From positions 91,678 through 155,677 of the forward strand of contig JACIWX010000003.1 in assembly GCA_014360755.1 (NCBI GenBank): a DNA stretch of 64,000 bases. Direction: 5' to 3'. Source of the stretch: Chloroflexota bacterium. Its GTDB lineage: Bacteria; Chloroflexota; Anaerolineae; UBA2200. Below the pieces are notes generated by a model that was not told the origin of the DNA, did not search any database, and was given only the letters and a program-made list of their open reading frames with translations. Shown here in pieces: positions 25,462-33,988 of the stretch. Made by a program: the position numbers and the translations under genes. Position 1 is the stretch's first letter. Each line of letters starts with the position of its first letter.

Positions 25462-27927
25462 TTAGGCGCGCAATTGCGCACCTAATTCTTTCTCTAGCGC
25501 TTTCTGTATGCGTAACTGGATTTTGTTCACCTCGTCATCGGTCAAGGTGCGATCCGGCGCTTGGTAGGTGAGCGTATACGCTAGACTCTTCTTGCCTGGT
25601 GGCACTTGCGCGCCATGATAGACATCAAACAATTCTACTTTCTGCAGCAGTCTGCCGCCGGCTTTGACAATGGCATCGCGCACTCGAGCGGCAGGCACTT
25701 CATCATCCACGATCAAGGCCAAATCCCTCGTTACGGCAGGAAAGCGCGAGATCGGCTGGTAATAAAAAGAAGAGGGTACCAGCGTTAGCAGTGCTTCCAG
25801 ATCGAATTCCAGCAAACAGACCCGCTGTGCTGGCAAGTCAAAGTTTTCCCGAACCAAGGGGTGTACCTCACCTAACACGCCTATTTCGATGTCGTTCACG
25901 ACTAGTTTCGCGGCTCGGCCAGTGTGAAGCGTGGGGTGTTCTGTCGGCACAAACGCATAGCCAGTGATATGCAGATGATGGAGCAGTGCTTCGGCTACTC
26001 CTTTCAGGTCGTAAAAGTCCAGGAATTCCTCGCCTTTTACCGTCCAACTGGTGGGGTGGCGTGGCCCGCTCATGACAATCCCCAGGCGGCGAGGCTCCTC
26101 TGGAAGATCTTGTCCTGGCTGCGGCAGGTAAACCCTTGCTACTTCGAAGATGGCTACGCGCTCTGTAAAGCGTAGATTATCGCGCAGCGTCTCCAGCAGC
26201 GAGTTCATCAGAGTACGTCGCAGGTATTCCCGTTCGCTAGTCAGGGGATTGGCTAGCCGTATGTACTCTTCAGGGTTCACTGCTTTTCTCGTTGGATCGA
26301 GTTTGGACACGCTTTCCAAATTGGTCAGCGAATAGGTGATAACCTCGGTCAGTCCACAGCCAACAAGAATGTCCCGCACACGCTGTTCCCCTTCTAGTGA
26401 GAGATTACGGCGCTGAGGTGGCAGCTCATCGCGCAGAAGCGTATCCGGTATCTTGTCATAGCCAACGACACGGGCCACCTCTTCTACTAAATCCGCAGGC
26501 ATCTCGACGTCCAGACGATAGTACGGCACGGTTACTCGGATCGGTTCTGTGCCTTCCCCGGTTTCACAGGAGAATCCCAAAGAGCGCAGGATTTCTACCG
26601 TGCGTTGGCGACTGAGATCGATGCCCAATAAGCGGGTGACTTCTCCAGGAGGCAGGTCAATGATTTTTACTTCCTGTTTTACAGGGTAGCAGTCGGCAAT
26701 GCCCGCGGCGATCACCCCGCCGGCTAGTTGTCGCATCAGTTCGCTGGCTCGTTGTGCAGCGATGACAGTGACTTCCGGTGGTAAGCCGCGCCCAAAGCGG
26801 AGCGAGGCTTCGCTCGGCAGCTTGAGCATTTCAGAGGTGCGTCGGTTATTGAGGTTGTTAAAGTTGGCAGATTCCAGGAGCACATTCGTAGTAAATGGAC
26901 TGATCTCGGTCTCCAAACCGCCCATCACGCCGGCGATGGCTACTGGACCGCCTCCATCGGTAATAAGCAGCATATCGGGTTCAAGGTGGCGCTCAATGCC
27001 ATCTAGAGTTGTGATAGTCTCGCCAGGCTTCGCACGGCGCACAATGATTACCGGTTTCTCGCCCGCTTTGCGGCCACGCAATTTGTCATAGTCAAAAGCA
27101 TGCAAGGGCTGTCCCCATTCCAGCATGACATAGTTGGTGATGTCTACAATGCAGTTGATGGGGCGCATCCCAGCCATGCGCAAGCGTCGCTGCATCCATA
27201 GAGGCGATGGGCCAATCTTGACCCCTCGGATCAGCGTGGCACTGTAGCGCGAGCATAGATCCGGATCGGCAATCTCAATCTCGATTTGACCCTCAATGGG
27301 AGGTCCCTCAGCCTTCATCGTCGGCTCAGTCAGCCGCAGTTCTTGGCCTGTAAGCGCAGCCACTTCACGGGCAACGCCAATGACCGAAAGACAGCGCCCC
27401 AAGTTCGGTGTCAGGTCAATGTCCAGGACTGTATCTCCTAAATAGTCCTGCAAAGGCATGCCCACTGGGGCATCTGGATCTAAAATCAGGATACCCTCAT
27501 GCTCATCGGATAAACCGAGCTCTTTCTCGGAGCAGACCATGCCTGCCGAGAGCACGCCACGGATTTTGGTGGGTTTCAGTGTAATATAGCGCTTTTCTTG
27601 GGAATAGCCGTCAATAAGCTTTGCGCCGCTGCGGGCAAAGGCTACTTTTTGACCGTGGTCGCCTACTTTCAAGTTGCTTGCCCCGGTGACCACTGCCTCT
27701 GGCTCGCCCATACCGTGATCAACCACAGCGATAGTCAAACGGTCAGCATTGGGGTGGGGGCGCACCTCGACTACTTCGCCCACAACGATTTTGTCCCGCG
27801 CCCATTCTGCGCCAATCTGCTCAATTGCTGCGACCTCCAGTCCTGCCAAGGTCATGCGCTCTGCCAATTCTGGCAAAGGCAACGCGATGTCCACATACTC
27901 TTTCAGCCAGCTCAACGGTACTCTCAT
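25462..27927 (-). CDS. pheT: Phenylalanyl-tRNA synthetase beta subunit
   Basis: 821 residues from MRVPLSWLKEYVDI. The frame extends 27 nt upstream to a GTG, but this ATG fits the family and follows GGGGAGATGGAG. Domains in order: EMAP/tRNA-binding OB (~40-150), B3/4 editing domain (~200-400), B5 (~410-480), catalytic-like core, and a C-terminal ferredoxin-fold anticodon-binding domain (YQPISRFPAVTRDLALIVDD). It forms the alpha2-beta2 enzyme with PheS and clears Tyr-tRNA-Phe. It lies 27 nt after pheS under T-box control. Confidence 0.96.
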   Translation of the reverse strand: MRVPLSWLKEYVDIALPLPELAERMTLAGLEVAAIEQIGAEWARDKIVVGEVVEVRPHPNADRLTIAVVDHGMGEPEAVVTGASNLKVGDHGQKVAFARSGAKLIDGYSQEKRYITLKPTKIRGVLSAGMVCSEKELGLSDEHEGILILDPDAPVGMPLQDYLGDTVLDIDLTPNLGRCLSVIGVAREVAALTGQELRLTEPTMKAEGPPIEGQIEIEIADPDLCSRYSATLIRGVKIGPSPLWMQRRLRMAGMRPINCIVDITNYVMLEWGQPLHAFDYDKLRGRKAGEKPVIIVRRAKPGETITTLDGIERHLEPDMLLITDGGGPVAIAGVMGGLETEISPFTTNVLLESANFNNLNNRRTSEMLKLPSEASLRFGRGLPPEVTVIAAQRASELMRQLAGGVIAAGIADCYPVKQEVKIIDLPPGEVTRLLGIDLSRQRTVEILRSLGFSCETGEGTEPIRVTVPYYRLDVEMPADLVEEVARVVGYDKIPDTLLRDELPPQRRNLSLEGEQRVRDILVGCGLTEVITYSLTNLESVSKLDPTRKAVNPEEYIRLANPLTSEREYLRRTLMNSLLETLRDNLRFTERVAIFEVARVYLPQPGQDLPEEPRRLGIVMSGPRHPTSWTVKGEEFLDFYDLKGVAEALLHHLHITGYAFVPTEHPTLHTGRAAKLVVNDIEIGVLGEVHPLVRENFDLPAQRVCLLEFDLEALLTLVPSSFYYQPISRFPAVTRDLALIVDDEVPAARVRDAIVKAGGRLLQKVELFDVYHGAQVPPGKKSLAYTLTYQAPDRTLTDDEVNKIQLRIQKALEKELGAQLRA

Positions 27928-27954
27928 TGCTCCATCTCCCCTGCAAGATTCCAC

Positions 27955-28983
27955 TTAGGCAAATTGCTGCAAGAAGCGCAAGTCATTGGCAAAGAAATAG
28001 CGGATGTCGTCAATGCCGTATTTCAGCATGGCGATGCGCTCTGGACCCATGCCAAAGGCAAAGCCCGTGTACATATCAGGGTCATAACCGCCATTGCGCA
28101 GCACCTGAGGGTGCACCATGCCTGATCCCAGAATTTCCAGCCAGCCTGTGTATTTGCACACACGGCATCCCTTTCCTTTGCACAGGATACAATCTATATC
28201 CATCTCTGCGCTGGGTTCTGTAAACGGGAAATAACTGGCGCGAAAACGTACCTTGCGCTCAGCGCCGAACATCTGTCGGGCAAAGTTGGTCAGCACACCT
28301 TTGAGATCGCCCATCGTTACTTTGTAGCCAACAGCCAAGCCCTCGACTTGGTAGAACATGAACTCATGGCGGGCTGTAACCTGCTCATAGCGATAGCATT
28401 TCCCGGGTAGGATAACTCGAATTGGCTCTGGACAATACATGCGCATGACTCGTATCTGCCCTGGTGAAGTGTGTGTGCGCAGCAGTACCCCCTCGCGAGT
28501 GGTATGCAATGTGCTCCACATGTCGCGCGCTGGATGGTAGGGCGGGATGTTGAGCAACTGGAAATTGTTGACATCCGTCTCCACCTCTGGCGTTTCTACT
28601 ACCTGGAAGCCCATCTGGGCGAAGATGGCATAAATTTCACGCAAAGTTCGCGTGCTGATATGGAGAAAGCCTGGGCCAACAGGCCTGCCCGGTAGAGTTA
28701 CATCAATCCGCTCTTCGGCAAGTTGCCGTAAGGTTTCCTCTCTTTTGATTGTTTCTGCCTTTTCCTCGTATGCTCGCTCCAAAGTGGCTTTGAGCTGATT
28801 GGCAGCCTGGCCAATGGCAGGCCGCTCCTCGGGGGGCAACTGGCCCATGCCGCGTAGGATTATGGTCAGCGACCCTTTCCGTCCCAGATAAGTGATGCGC
28901 CATTTGTCCAGTGCCTCCATCGAGTTCACGTCTTCTAACTCGTGAAGGGCTTTCTCTTCTAGTTCGCGCAACTGTTCCAGCAT
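27955..28983 (-). CDS. pheS: Phenylalanyl-tRNA synthetase alpha subunit
   Basis: 342 residues. An N-terminal coiled coil (LRELEEKALHELEDVNSMEAL) contacts tRNA; the class II core shows motif 1 near HPARDMWSTLHT, motif 2 (MRMYCPEPIRVILPGKCYRYEQVTARHEFMFYQVEG) and motif 3 (GFAFGMGPERIAMLKYG). A CILCKGKGCRVCKYTGW insertion holds four Cys, a zinc-like knuckle found in some bacterial PheS. GGGAGGAG precedes the ATG. The upstream leader is a T-box. Confidence 0.97.
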   Translation of the reverse strand: MLEQLRELEEKALHELEDVNSMEALDKWRITYLGRKGSLTIILRGMGQLPPEERPAIGQAANQLKATLERAYEEKAETIKREETLRQLAEERIDVTLPGRPVGPGFLHISTRTLREIYAIFAQMGFQVVETPEVETDVNNFQLLNIPPYHPARDMWSTLHTTREGVLLRTHTSPGQIRVMRMYCPEPIRVILPGKCYRYEQVTARHEFMFYQVEGLAVGYKVTMGDLKGVLTNFARQMFGAERKVRFRASYFPFTEPSAEMDIDCILCKGKGCRVCKYTGWLEILGSGMVHPQVLRNGGYDPDMYTGFAFGMGPERIAMLKYGIDDIRYFFANDLRFLQQFA

Positions 28984-29043
28984 GCTCTCCTCCCGTCATA
29001 CACTTCGCATCTTCCTTTGCATTTGTGCAGATATTTCTCCAGC

Positions 29044-29355
29044 AATAAAACAAAACGGCTGTGACTTCAGGGACGAAGTCGCAACCGTTATATCTCCGCG
29101 GTACCACCCTGCTTGGCCCAGTTTATGTGGCCCCTCTCTGTGCTGGCGACCGACGCTCCCTATTGAGCGCAGCTTACCAGCCGCCCAGCTAACGGTGGGC
29201 GACCGGAGCAGCCTACTTGCAAACGCGGCAGCGTTTGTTTCAGCCGTCGGCTCAGGAGTGAACTTCGGCGAGGTGCTGCCCAAGGAGGCTTGCAGTCTGA
29301 GGCCTCCTCTCCCTGTTGGCCCTCACTCGCTTACTCTCTCCGTCGCAGCCTTTCG
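29044..29355 (-). promoter_or_regulatory. T-box riboswitch with UUC specifier controlling pheST
   Basis: On the minus strand the T-box sequence AGGGTGGTACCGCGG lies at plus positions 29110-29096. It is followed by a terminator: AACGGTTGCGACTTC pairs with GAAGTCACAGCCGTT (29089-29054), then a U-rich tract. Stem I carries AGAGTA on its 5' side and, on its 3' side, GAAG-TTC-A, giving a TTC (Phe) specifier at 29262-29260. Uncharged tRNA-Phe would pair with the specifier and the T-box bulge, favour the antiterminator and allow pheST transcription. Confidence 0.93.
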
Positions 29356-29360
29356 TCGCC

Positions 29361-29390
29361 ATTATATAAGCAAGATGCATTTCTAGTCAA
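29361..29390 (-). promoter_or_regulatory. Promoter of the T-box/pheST transcript
   Basis: Minus strand TTGACT (29390-29385), 18 bp, TATAAT (29366-29361). The start falls just ahead of stem I. Confidence 0.75.
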
Positions 29391-29428
29391 ATGCGCGGTT
29401 CTGTTGGCTGAGGGGCGCATCTTCAGGC

Positions 29429-29947
29429 TCAGATGCCGTTGCTGATTCCGGGCTGGCCGGCTCTTGTAGAGTTGTTTTGGCTGGTGAAACGTTCTCTGCC
29501 GACTTCAATCGCCGAAGCTCTTGCCGCAACGCTGCATTTTTCCTCGCGCAATTGCTGGACGAGCGTTTCCAGGCCCAGGATTGTGTTGCGTAGCGCCCCC
29601 GTTTGCATGTCGAGGACTTGATTATCGCGCATACAGCTAAAAGCGCGGAACTTCATCACCGCCGCGACCGATTCGAGATCCATTAACCGCTCAATCAGGC
29701 GGTTGCGTTCTTCGTTATCCGCTTGCAAGAGCCGCTGACCTTGGGTATAACCCAAGCCCAAAGTCAGTATAATGCGCAGACCTTCTTCCAATTCCCAACC
29801 GTTGCGCTGAATCGCGGCTAAAATGTCCTCATAGGTCTCTTTGAGCACCTTAATCACGATGTCAACGGTCTCTGCTCCATTGAAGAATTGGTGTTCAAAG
29901 TCCATTTCGTCCTGATTGGTTGGCATTTCCACAGTCACTGCCTCCAT
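29429..29947 (-). CDS. Unknown protein with helical C-terminus
   Basis: 172 residues from the ATG of MEAVTVEMPTNQ; alternatives are a TTG at 29956 and an in-frame ATG (MPTNQDE) with GGAGG 14 nt before it. The sequence is acidic and helical: EGLRIILTLGLGYTQGQRLLQ, then a likely coiled coil over ~95-145 (IERLMDLESVAAVMKFRAF, LETLVQQLREEK). The tail is polar and disordered. No family is recognised. It is transcribed towards pheS but ends before the pheS promoter, with MITE copy B just upstream. Confidence 0.55.
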   Translation of the reverse strand: MEAVTVEMPTNQDEMDFEHQFFNGAETVDIVIKVLKETYEDILAAIQRNGWELEEGLRIILTLGLGYTQGQRLLQADNEERNRLIERLMDLESVAAVMKFRAFSCMRDNQVLDMQTGALRNTILGLETLVQQLREEKCSVAARASAIEVGRERFTSQNNSTRAGQPGISNGI

Positions 29948-29969
29948 CAAATTCAAGTTTCCCTCATCT

Positions 29970-30136
29970 GAGAATGTTGAAAATCTTGTCGCCCTGAGCG
30001 AAGGGTCTCGCGTAACTTTATTTTCCCAAGTACTGCGAGATGCTTCACTTCCCCTTCGCTTTCCCTTCGCTTCGCTCAGGGCAAGGCTCAGGGCAAAGGT
30101 TCAGCATGACATTGCAAGAGCTTTTTCAACACTCAC
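29970..30136. mobile_element. MITE-like palindromic element, copy B (~167 bp)
   Basis: Same family and orientation as copy A: starts GAGAATGTTGAAAATCTTG, ends TTTTTCAACACTCAC. The flanks CTCATCTG (29963-29970) and CTCATATG (30137-30144) agree at 7 of 8 bases and may be a decayed target duplication. It carries extra CCCTTCGCTTCGCTCAGGG-type palindromes compared with copy A. Confidence 0.8.
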
Positions 30137-30150
30137 CTCATATGAGTATT

Positions 30151-30404
30151 GTTGCCTTAATTCCTATCGGGCAACTGCTACTGCAGCGATGGCTCATAGC
30201 CAGGCATCGCTCTTATTTCCCCGGGGCTCATTTTCAAGGTGATAATTGTTTTGCGTATGAACTCACTCAGCTTCCCCGGCGAATAAAAATGCCTCTACTA
30301 TCTGGACACGCATTGTGTGTCTCAGAAGTAGAGGCTATCAGTCGAGAGCCGACGGATCAGAGGGATTTATCCTCCTGGGTGAGCCTCATCACCCATTTTG
30401 TGTT
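30151..30404. ncRNA. Candidate structured RNA upstream of secG
   Basis: Five successive hairpins and no plausible gene: GTTGCC/GGCAAC (30151-30175), GCGATG/CATCGC (30186-30210), CCGGGG/CCCCGG (30221-30279), a near-perfect long stem GCCTCTACT/AGTAGAGGC extended by TCTGGACAC/GTGTCTCAGA (30291-30335), and a terminator. On the minus strand the long stem is also followed by ATTTTTATT. No tmRNA, SRP, RNase P or known riboswitch signature is recognised; strand and function are unknown. Confidence 0.45.
30377..30394 (+). terminator. Terminator ending the structured segment
   Basis: GGGTGA (30377-30382) and TCACCC (30389-30394), followed by ATTTTGTGTTTTTATTTT. Confidence 0.7.
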
Positions 30405-30495
30405 TTTATTTTAGCGCTGTCTATCCAAACAGTCAAAACAGCAAGCCATTGGCATGGTGACTAGCATATCCCGCTTTCCCTAATTGGCAAAACTG

Positions 30496-30504
30496 TGCTA
30501 TAAT
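30496..30504 (+). promoter_or_regulatory. Extended -10 promoter for secG
   Basis: TGCTATAAT; a start near 30511 leaves a ~27-nt leader with AAGGAGG before the TTG start at 30538. Confidence 0.65.
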
Positions 30505-30537
30505 GGTATTACTTTACAACCAAGGAGGAAATCGCAG

Positions 30538-30759
30538 TTGGCTAAGTATTTCAACATTGTGCAGATTATCTTGTCTGTGGCACTCATTGTCCTAGTCATC
30601 CTGCAGAGCAAGGGTGGCAGTCTAAGCCGTATGTTCGGCGGGGAATCCGGGATATACCGAACGCGCCGGGGTTTTGAAAAGACGCTGTTCAACATCACCC
30701 TTCTTGTCATTGTTGCCTTCTTCGTTTTTTCTTTGCTCAGTGTGATCTTCCAGGCGTAA
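30538..30759 (+). CDS. secG: Protein translocase subunit SecG
   Basis: 73 residues from TTG, chosen because AAGGAGG sits 9 nt before it and the upstream ATG (30484) precedes the promoter. Two membrane helices (IVQIILSVALIVLVILQ and TLFNITLLVIVAFFVFSLLSVIF) flank the conserved cytoplasmic loop SKGGSLSRMFGGESGIYRTRRG. SecG assists SecYE during preprotein export. A peptide-binding protein gene follows after 54 nt. Confidence 0.92.
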   Translation: MAKYFNIVQIILSVALIVLVILQSKGGSLSRMFGGESGIYRTRRGFEKTLFNITLLVIVAFFVFSLLSVIFQA

Positions 30760-30813
30760 GTGGAATCCTGGTTGCCCCGAGGACCAGGATTCTAGAACGA
30801 AGCAGGTACGCAC

Positions 30814-32463
30814 ATGCGCTGGCAAGCCGTTGTCGCCATAGTAGCCATTTTTTTGATCTTGGCATTAACGGGGTATACAGCCTTTCACACAACCACTGTC
30901 GTCATCCCGGACTATGGTGGCACCTATCGCGAGGGCGTTGCGGGTAACCCCCATTTCATCAATCCCCTGTTCAGTGCATACAGTGATGTAGACCGCGATT
31001 TGGTGGCACTGATTTTCAATGGACTAACCTACGCTGATGAGCATGGGCAGATTCAACCAGATCTTGCGGATACCTGGGAAATCTCGCCAGACAATCTTAC
31101 TTACACTTTTCACCTGCGCCAGGACGTGCGCTGGCACGATGGAACACCATTTACCGCTGACGATGTTGTTTTCACTATAGGCATCTTGCGCTCCCCAGAT
31201 TTTCAAGGCCAGCCACAGCTGGCGGAGCTGTGGCAGATGGTTACCGTGGAACGTTCCGACCGCTATACGGTGCGTTTCACATTAGCCGAGCCATTTGCAC
31301 CTTTCCTGCACTACACCACGATAGGCTTGTTGCCGGCGCATCTCTTACAGGACGTGCCAATTAAGCAGCTCGAGAGCCATCCCTTCAATCTACATCCCAT
31401 AGGCACTGGGCCCTTCAAGGTAGGGGAAGTCACCTCTAAGCATGTCTTGCTCCTGGCCAATGATGATTTCTATGGCGGGCGGCCGTATCTGGACAAGATC
31501 GAATTCCTCTTTTACCCCGATTATCCCAGTGTGCTTGCTGCTTATCACCGCGGCGAAATTCATGGCGTGGGCCGCGTTTCCGTAGAGTATTTGGATCAAG
31601 TCCTAGCTGAGGACACGCTACAATTGTATTCCGCGCCGCTATCCGGTTACGGGCTTATTTTCCTGAACCTGGAGCGCCCCGTTTTTCAGGATAGAGAAGT
31701 GCGACAAGCCCTGCTTTGGGCTTTGGATCGGCAAAGAATTATTGACCAGATTCTAGATGGCCAAGCTGTGCTTGCCCATGGGCCAGTCATGCCTTTTTCG
31801 TGGGCGTACGAGGCTCATACGGTACAATACACGTATGACCCTGCCAAGGCTAAGGACATTCTAGACAAAGCGGGTTGGATTGACGCAGATGGGGATGGCG
31901 TGCGCGAAAAGGGTGACCTCCGCCTGGAATTTGCCCTCTTGACCAATGATGATGAGACGCGCATCCAGATTATCAATGAGGTCACGCGGCAATGGGCTGA
32001 GATCGGCGTGCGGGCTATACCACAAACTGCGGGAGTAGCGGGTGTGGTGCGTGACTTTTTGGTGCCGCGGAACTACGATGCCATCCTTTATGAGTGGCAA
32101 CAGCTCCCGACCGATCCGGACCCTTATCCTCGATGGCACTCCACACAACGGCTGGGTATGGGGCAGAATTTCACGGGTTACAGTAATGAACAAGCCGATT
32201 TGATTATGGAAGAAGCCCGCCGTACGACGGATCCTGCACATAGGGCTGCGTTGTACCGCCAATTGCAGAGCATCCTTGCTGAAGATGTGCCAGAGTTGCC
32301 GCTATACCACCCAGTTTACAGCTATGCCGTTGACAGACGGGTGCAAAATGTACGCATTGGCCCAATGCAGGATTATTCCGACCGTTTCCGCACGGTTACG
32401 GAGTGGTACATCAACACGCGGAAAGTGATTGTCAGCGAAGCTCCGCTTTGGCAGCGCAAGTGA
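30814..32463 (+). CDS. Peptide/oligosaccharide ABC transporter substrate-binding protein (SBP family 5)
   Basis: 549 residues. A single N-terminal membrane helix (~4-24) without a lipobox Cys suggests an uncleaved anchor. The family 5 signature begins at EGVAGNPHFINPLFSAYSDVDRDLVALIFNGLTYADEHGQIQPDLADTWEIS in pieces, with LRQDVRWHDGTPFTADDVVFT following. Domain II lies around 290-500. It captures peptides or related solutes outside the membrane; no permease or ATPase genes are adjacent, so its partner must lie elsewhere. It is probably co-transcribed with secG. Confidence 0.9.
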   Translation: MRWQAVVAIVAIFLILALTGYTAFHTTTVVIPDYGGTYREGVAGNPHFINPLFSAYSDVDRDLVALIFNGLTYADEHGQIQPDLADTWEISPDNLTYTFHLRQDVRWHDGTPFTADDVVFTIGILRSPDFQGQPQLAELWQMVTVERSDRYTVRFTLAEPFAPFLHYTTIGLLPAHLLQDVPIKQLESHPFNLHPIGTGPFKVGEVTSKHVLLLANDDFYGGRPYLDKIEFLFYPDYPSVLAAYHRGEIHGVGRVSVEYLDQVLAEDTLQLYSAPLSGYGLIFLNLERPVFQDREVRQALLWALDRQRIIDQILDGQAVLAHGPVMPFSWAYEAHTVQYTYDPAKAKDILDKAGWIDADGDGVREKGDLRLEFALLTNDDETRIQIINEVTRQWAEIGVRAIPQTAGVAGVVRDFLVPRNYDAILYEWQQLPTDPDPYPRWHSTQRLGMGQNFTGYSNEQADLIMEEARRTTDPAHRAALYRQLQSILAEDVPELPLYHPVYSYAVDRRVQNVRIGPMQDYSDRFRTVTEWYINTRKVIVSEAPLWQRK

Positions 32464-32545
32464 ATAATCACGGGCGGTGAGCATCGTGTGGAGCAAGGGC
32501 GTCTAACTCCTCACTCGCCACTTATCACTTATTCAGGAGGTTACC

Positions 32546-33949
32546 ATGAAACGGATGCGCTGGTACGACTATATCACGTATAACGTCTATTGGCTTGGTC
32601 TGAGCATGTCCTCTGGCAGTCTGACGCCCATTATCTTACCATTCCTCGTGGCCAAGTTCGTGGGAGAGGCGGTAAAGGGTACGTATCTAGGTTTTCTCCG
32701 TTCTGCTGGGCTCATCATCGCGATCCTAGTACAGCCAGCCGCAGGGTTGCTCAGCGACCGCAGTACACTGCGCTGGGGACGACGGCGGCCATTCATCTTT
32801 ATAGGCACAGTATTTGATTTGGTCTTCCTCGCACTGATTGGTCTGGCTGGCAATTATTGGGTGCTCTTTGCGGCAGTACTGCTCATGCAAGTTTCATCCA
32901 ATGTGGCTCATGGTGCTCTCCAAGGAGTTATCCCAGACTTGGTGCCGGAGGATCAGCGTGGGAGAGCATCGGGGGTCAAAGCCATGATGGAACTGCTGCC
33001 CGTTATCCTGGCTTCTTTCATCACGGGCCGTCTAGTGGGGGCAGGGAACGTATGGGGGGCTATCCTAGTCGTGATGGCTTTCTTTCTCGTTACGATGCTC
33101 ATTACGGTAGTTGCCGTGCAAGAAGAACCCTTGCGAGAAAAGCCCAAAGAGCCCATTTCTCCTGCTCTGATGCGCATCGTCTTGCTGACAGCCATCTTTG
33201 CAGCAGTAACCACCGCCTTCGGTGGTTTGGTAGGCCTTGTCGGCCGGATGTTGTCAGGCAAAGGCGTCGCACAGTTGGTCGCGGTGGGCATGGCAGGCCT
33301 GATTGCTATGGCTGGTGCGATCATCGTTGGCGTGTGGTGGAGTGCGCGCGTGGGCATCGGTGAAGGAGCACAGAGATACCCCTCCTTTACCTGGTGGGTG
33401 ATCAACCGGCTCCTCTACCTGGCGGCCGTGGGCTCTATTGAGGGATTTGCCCTCTACTTCCTGCAAGATGTAGTCCGCGTGCCGAATCCAGCCAAGGCGA
33501 CTGGTGACCTGATGATTGCAGTGGGTGTTTTCCTCTTGCTATCGGCTCTGCCCAGTGGGTGGCTCTCCGATAGGCTGGGGCGCAAGCCGCTCGTTGCTCT
33601 GGCTGGCGTGGTAGCTGCCGTTGGCACCTTTTTGCTGCTCTTTGCCCAAAACATGACGATGGTTACGATTAGCGGCGTAATCATCGGCTTATCTGCCGGC
33701 GTTTTTATGACTGTGAACTGGGCACTTGGGACGGATCTGGTGCCGGCCTCAGAGGCGGGACTGTATCTGGGAGTTTCCAACTTGGCTGGCGCAGGGGCAG
33801 GCATTGTAGGAGCAGGCATTGGCGGGCCCATGGCAGACTTTTTCAACGCCTACCACAGTGGGCTGGGCTACCTGGTCATCTTTGGCATCTACGGAGCGCT
33901 GTTTATCCTCTCAGCGGTTACATTGCTGAAGGTGCAAGCCAAGCGGTAA
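32546..33949 (+). CDS. MFS transporter (sugar-cation symporter-like)
   Basis: 467 residues with about 12 membrane helices. Loop 2-3 carries the MFS motif LSDRSTLRWGRRRPFIFIG (D-R-x-RRRP form), as in sucrose and glycoside-pentoside-hexuronide carriers; the second half repeats it as LSDRLGRKPLVALAG. An extra pair of helices around 215-265 (GLVGRMLSG, MAGLIAMAGAIIVGVWW) separates the halves. AGGAGG lies 6 nt before the ATG, after a short run of heptad repeats. Substrate unknown. Confidence 0.88.
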   Translation: MKRMRWYDYITYNVYWLGLSMSSGSLTPIILPFLVAKFVGEAVKGTYLGFLRSAGLIIAILVQPAAGLLSDRSTLRWGRRRPFIFIGTVFDLVFLALIGLAGNYWVLFAAVLLMQVSSNVAHGALQGVIPDLVPEDQRGRASGVKAMMELLPVILASFITGRLVGAGNVWGAILVVMAFFLVTMLITVVAVQEEPLREKPKEPISPALMRIVLLTAIFAAVTTAFGGLVGLVGRMLSGKGVAQLVAVGMAGLIAMAGAIIVGVWWSARVGIGEGAQRYPSFTWWVINRLLYLAAVGSIEGFALYFLQDVVRVPNPAKATGDLMIAVGVFLLLSALPSGWLSDRLGRKPLVALAGVVAAVGTFLLLFAQNMTMVTISGVIIGLSAGVFMTVNWALGTDLVPASEAGLYLGVSNLAGAGAGIVGAGIGGPMADFFNAYHSGLGYLVIFGIYGALFILSAVTLLKVQAKR

Positions 33950-33988
33950 GCCTGAAATAAATCGCGGAAAGCAAGAAACTCATTCCCC

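Noticed and set aside
30040-30414. 124-codon plus-strand frame over MITE copy B and the hairpin region
   Set aside because: Runs through the repeat element and several hairpins; no protein-like features and no ribosome site.
30484-30504. TTGGCA at 30484 as the -35 box of the secG promoter
   Set aside because: Only 9 bp from the TATAAT, too short; the TG element fits better.
32857-33363. 168-codon plus-strand frame inside the MFS gene
   Set aside because: Out-of-frame shadow of a clear 12-helix transporter.
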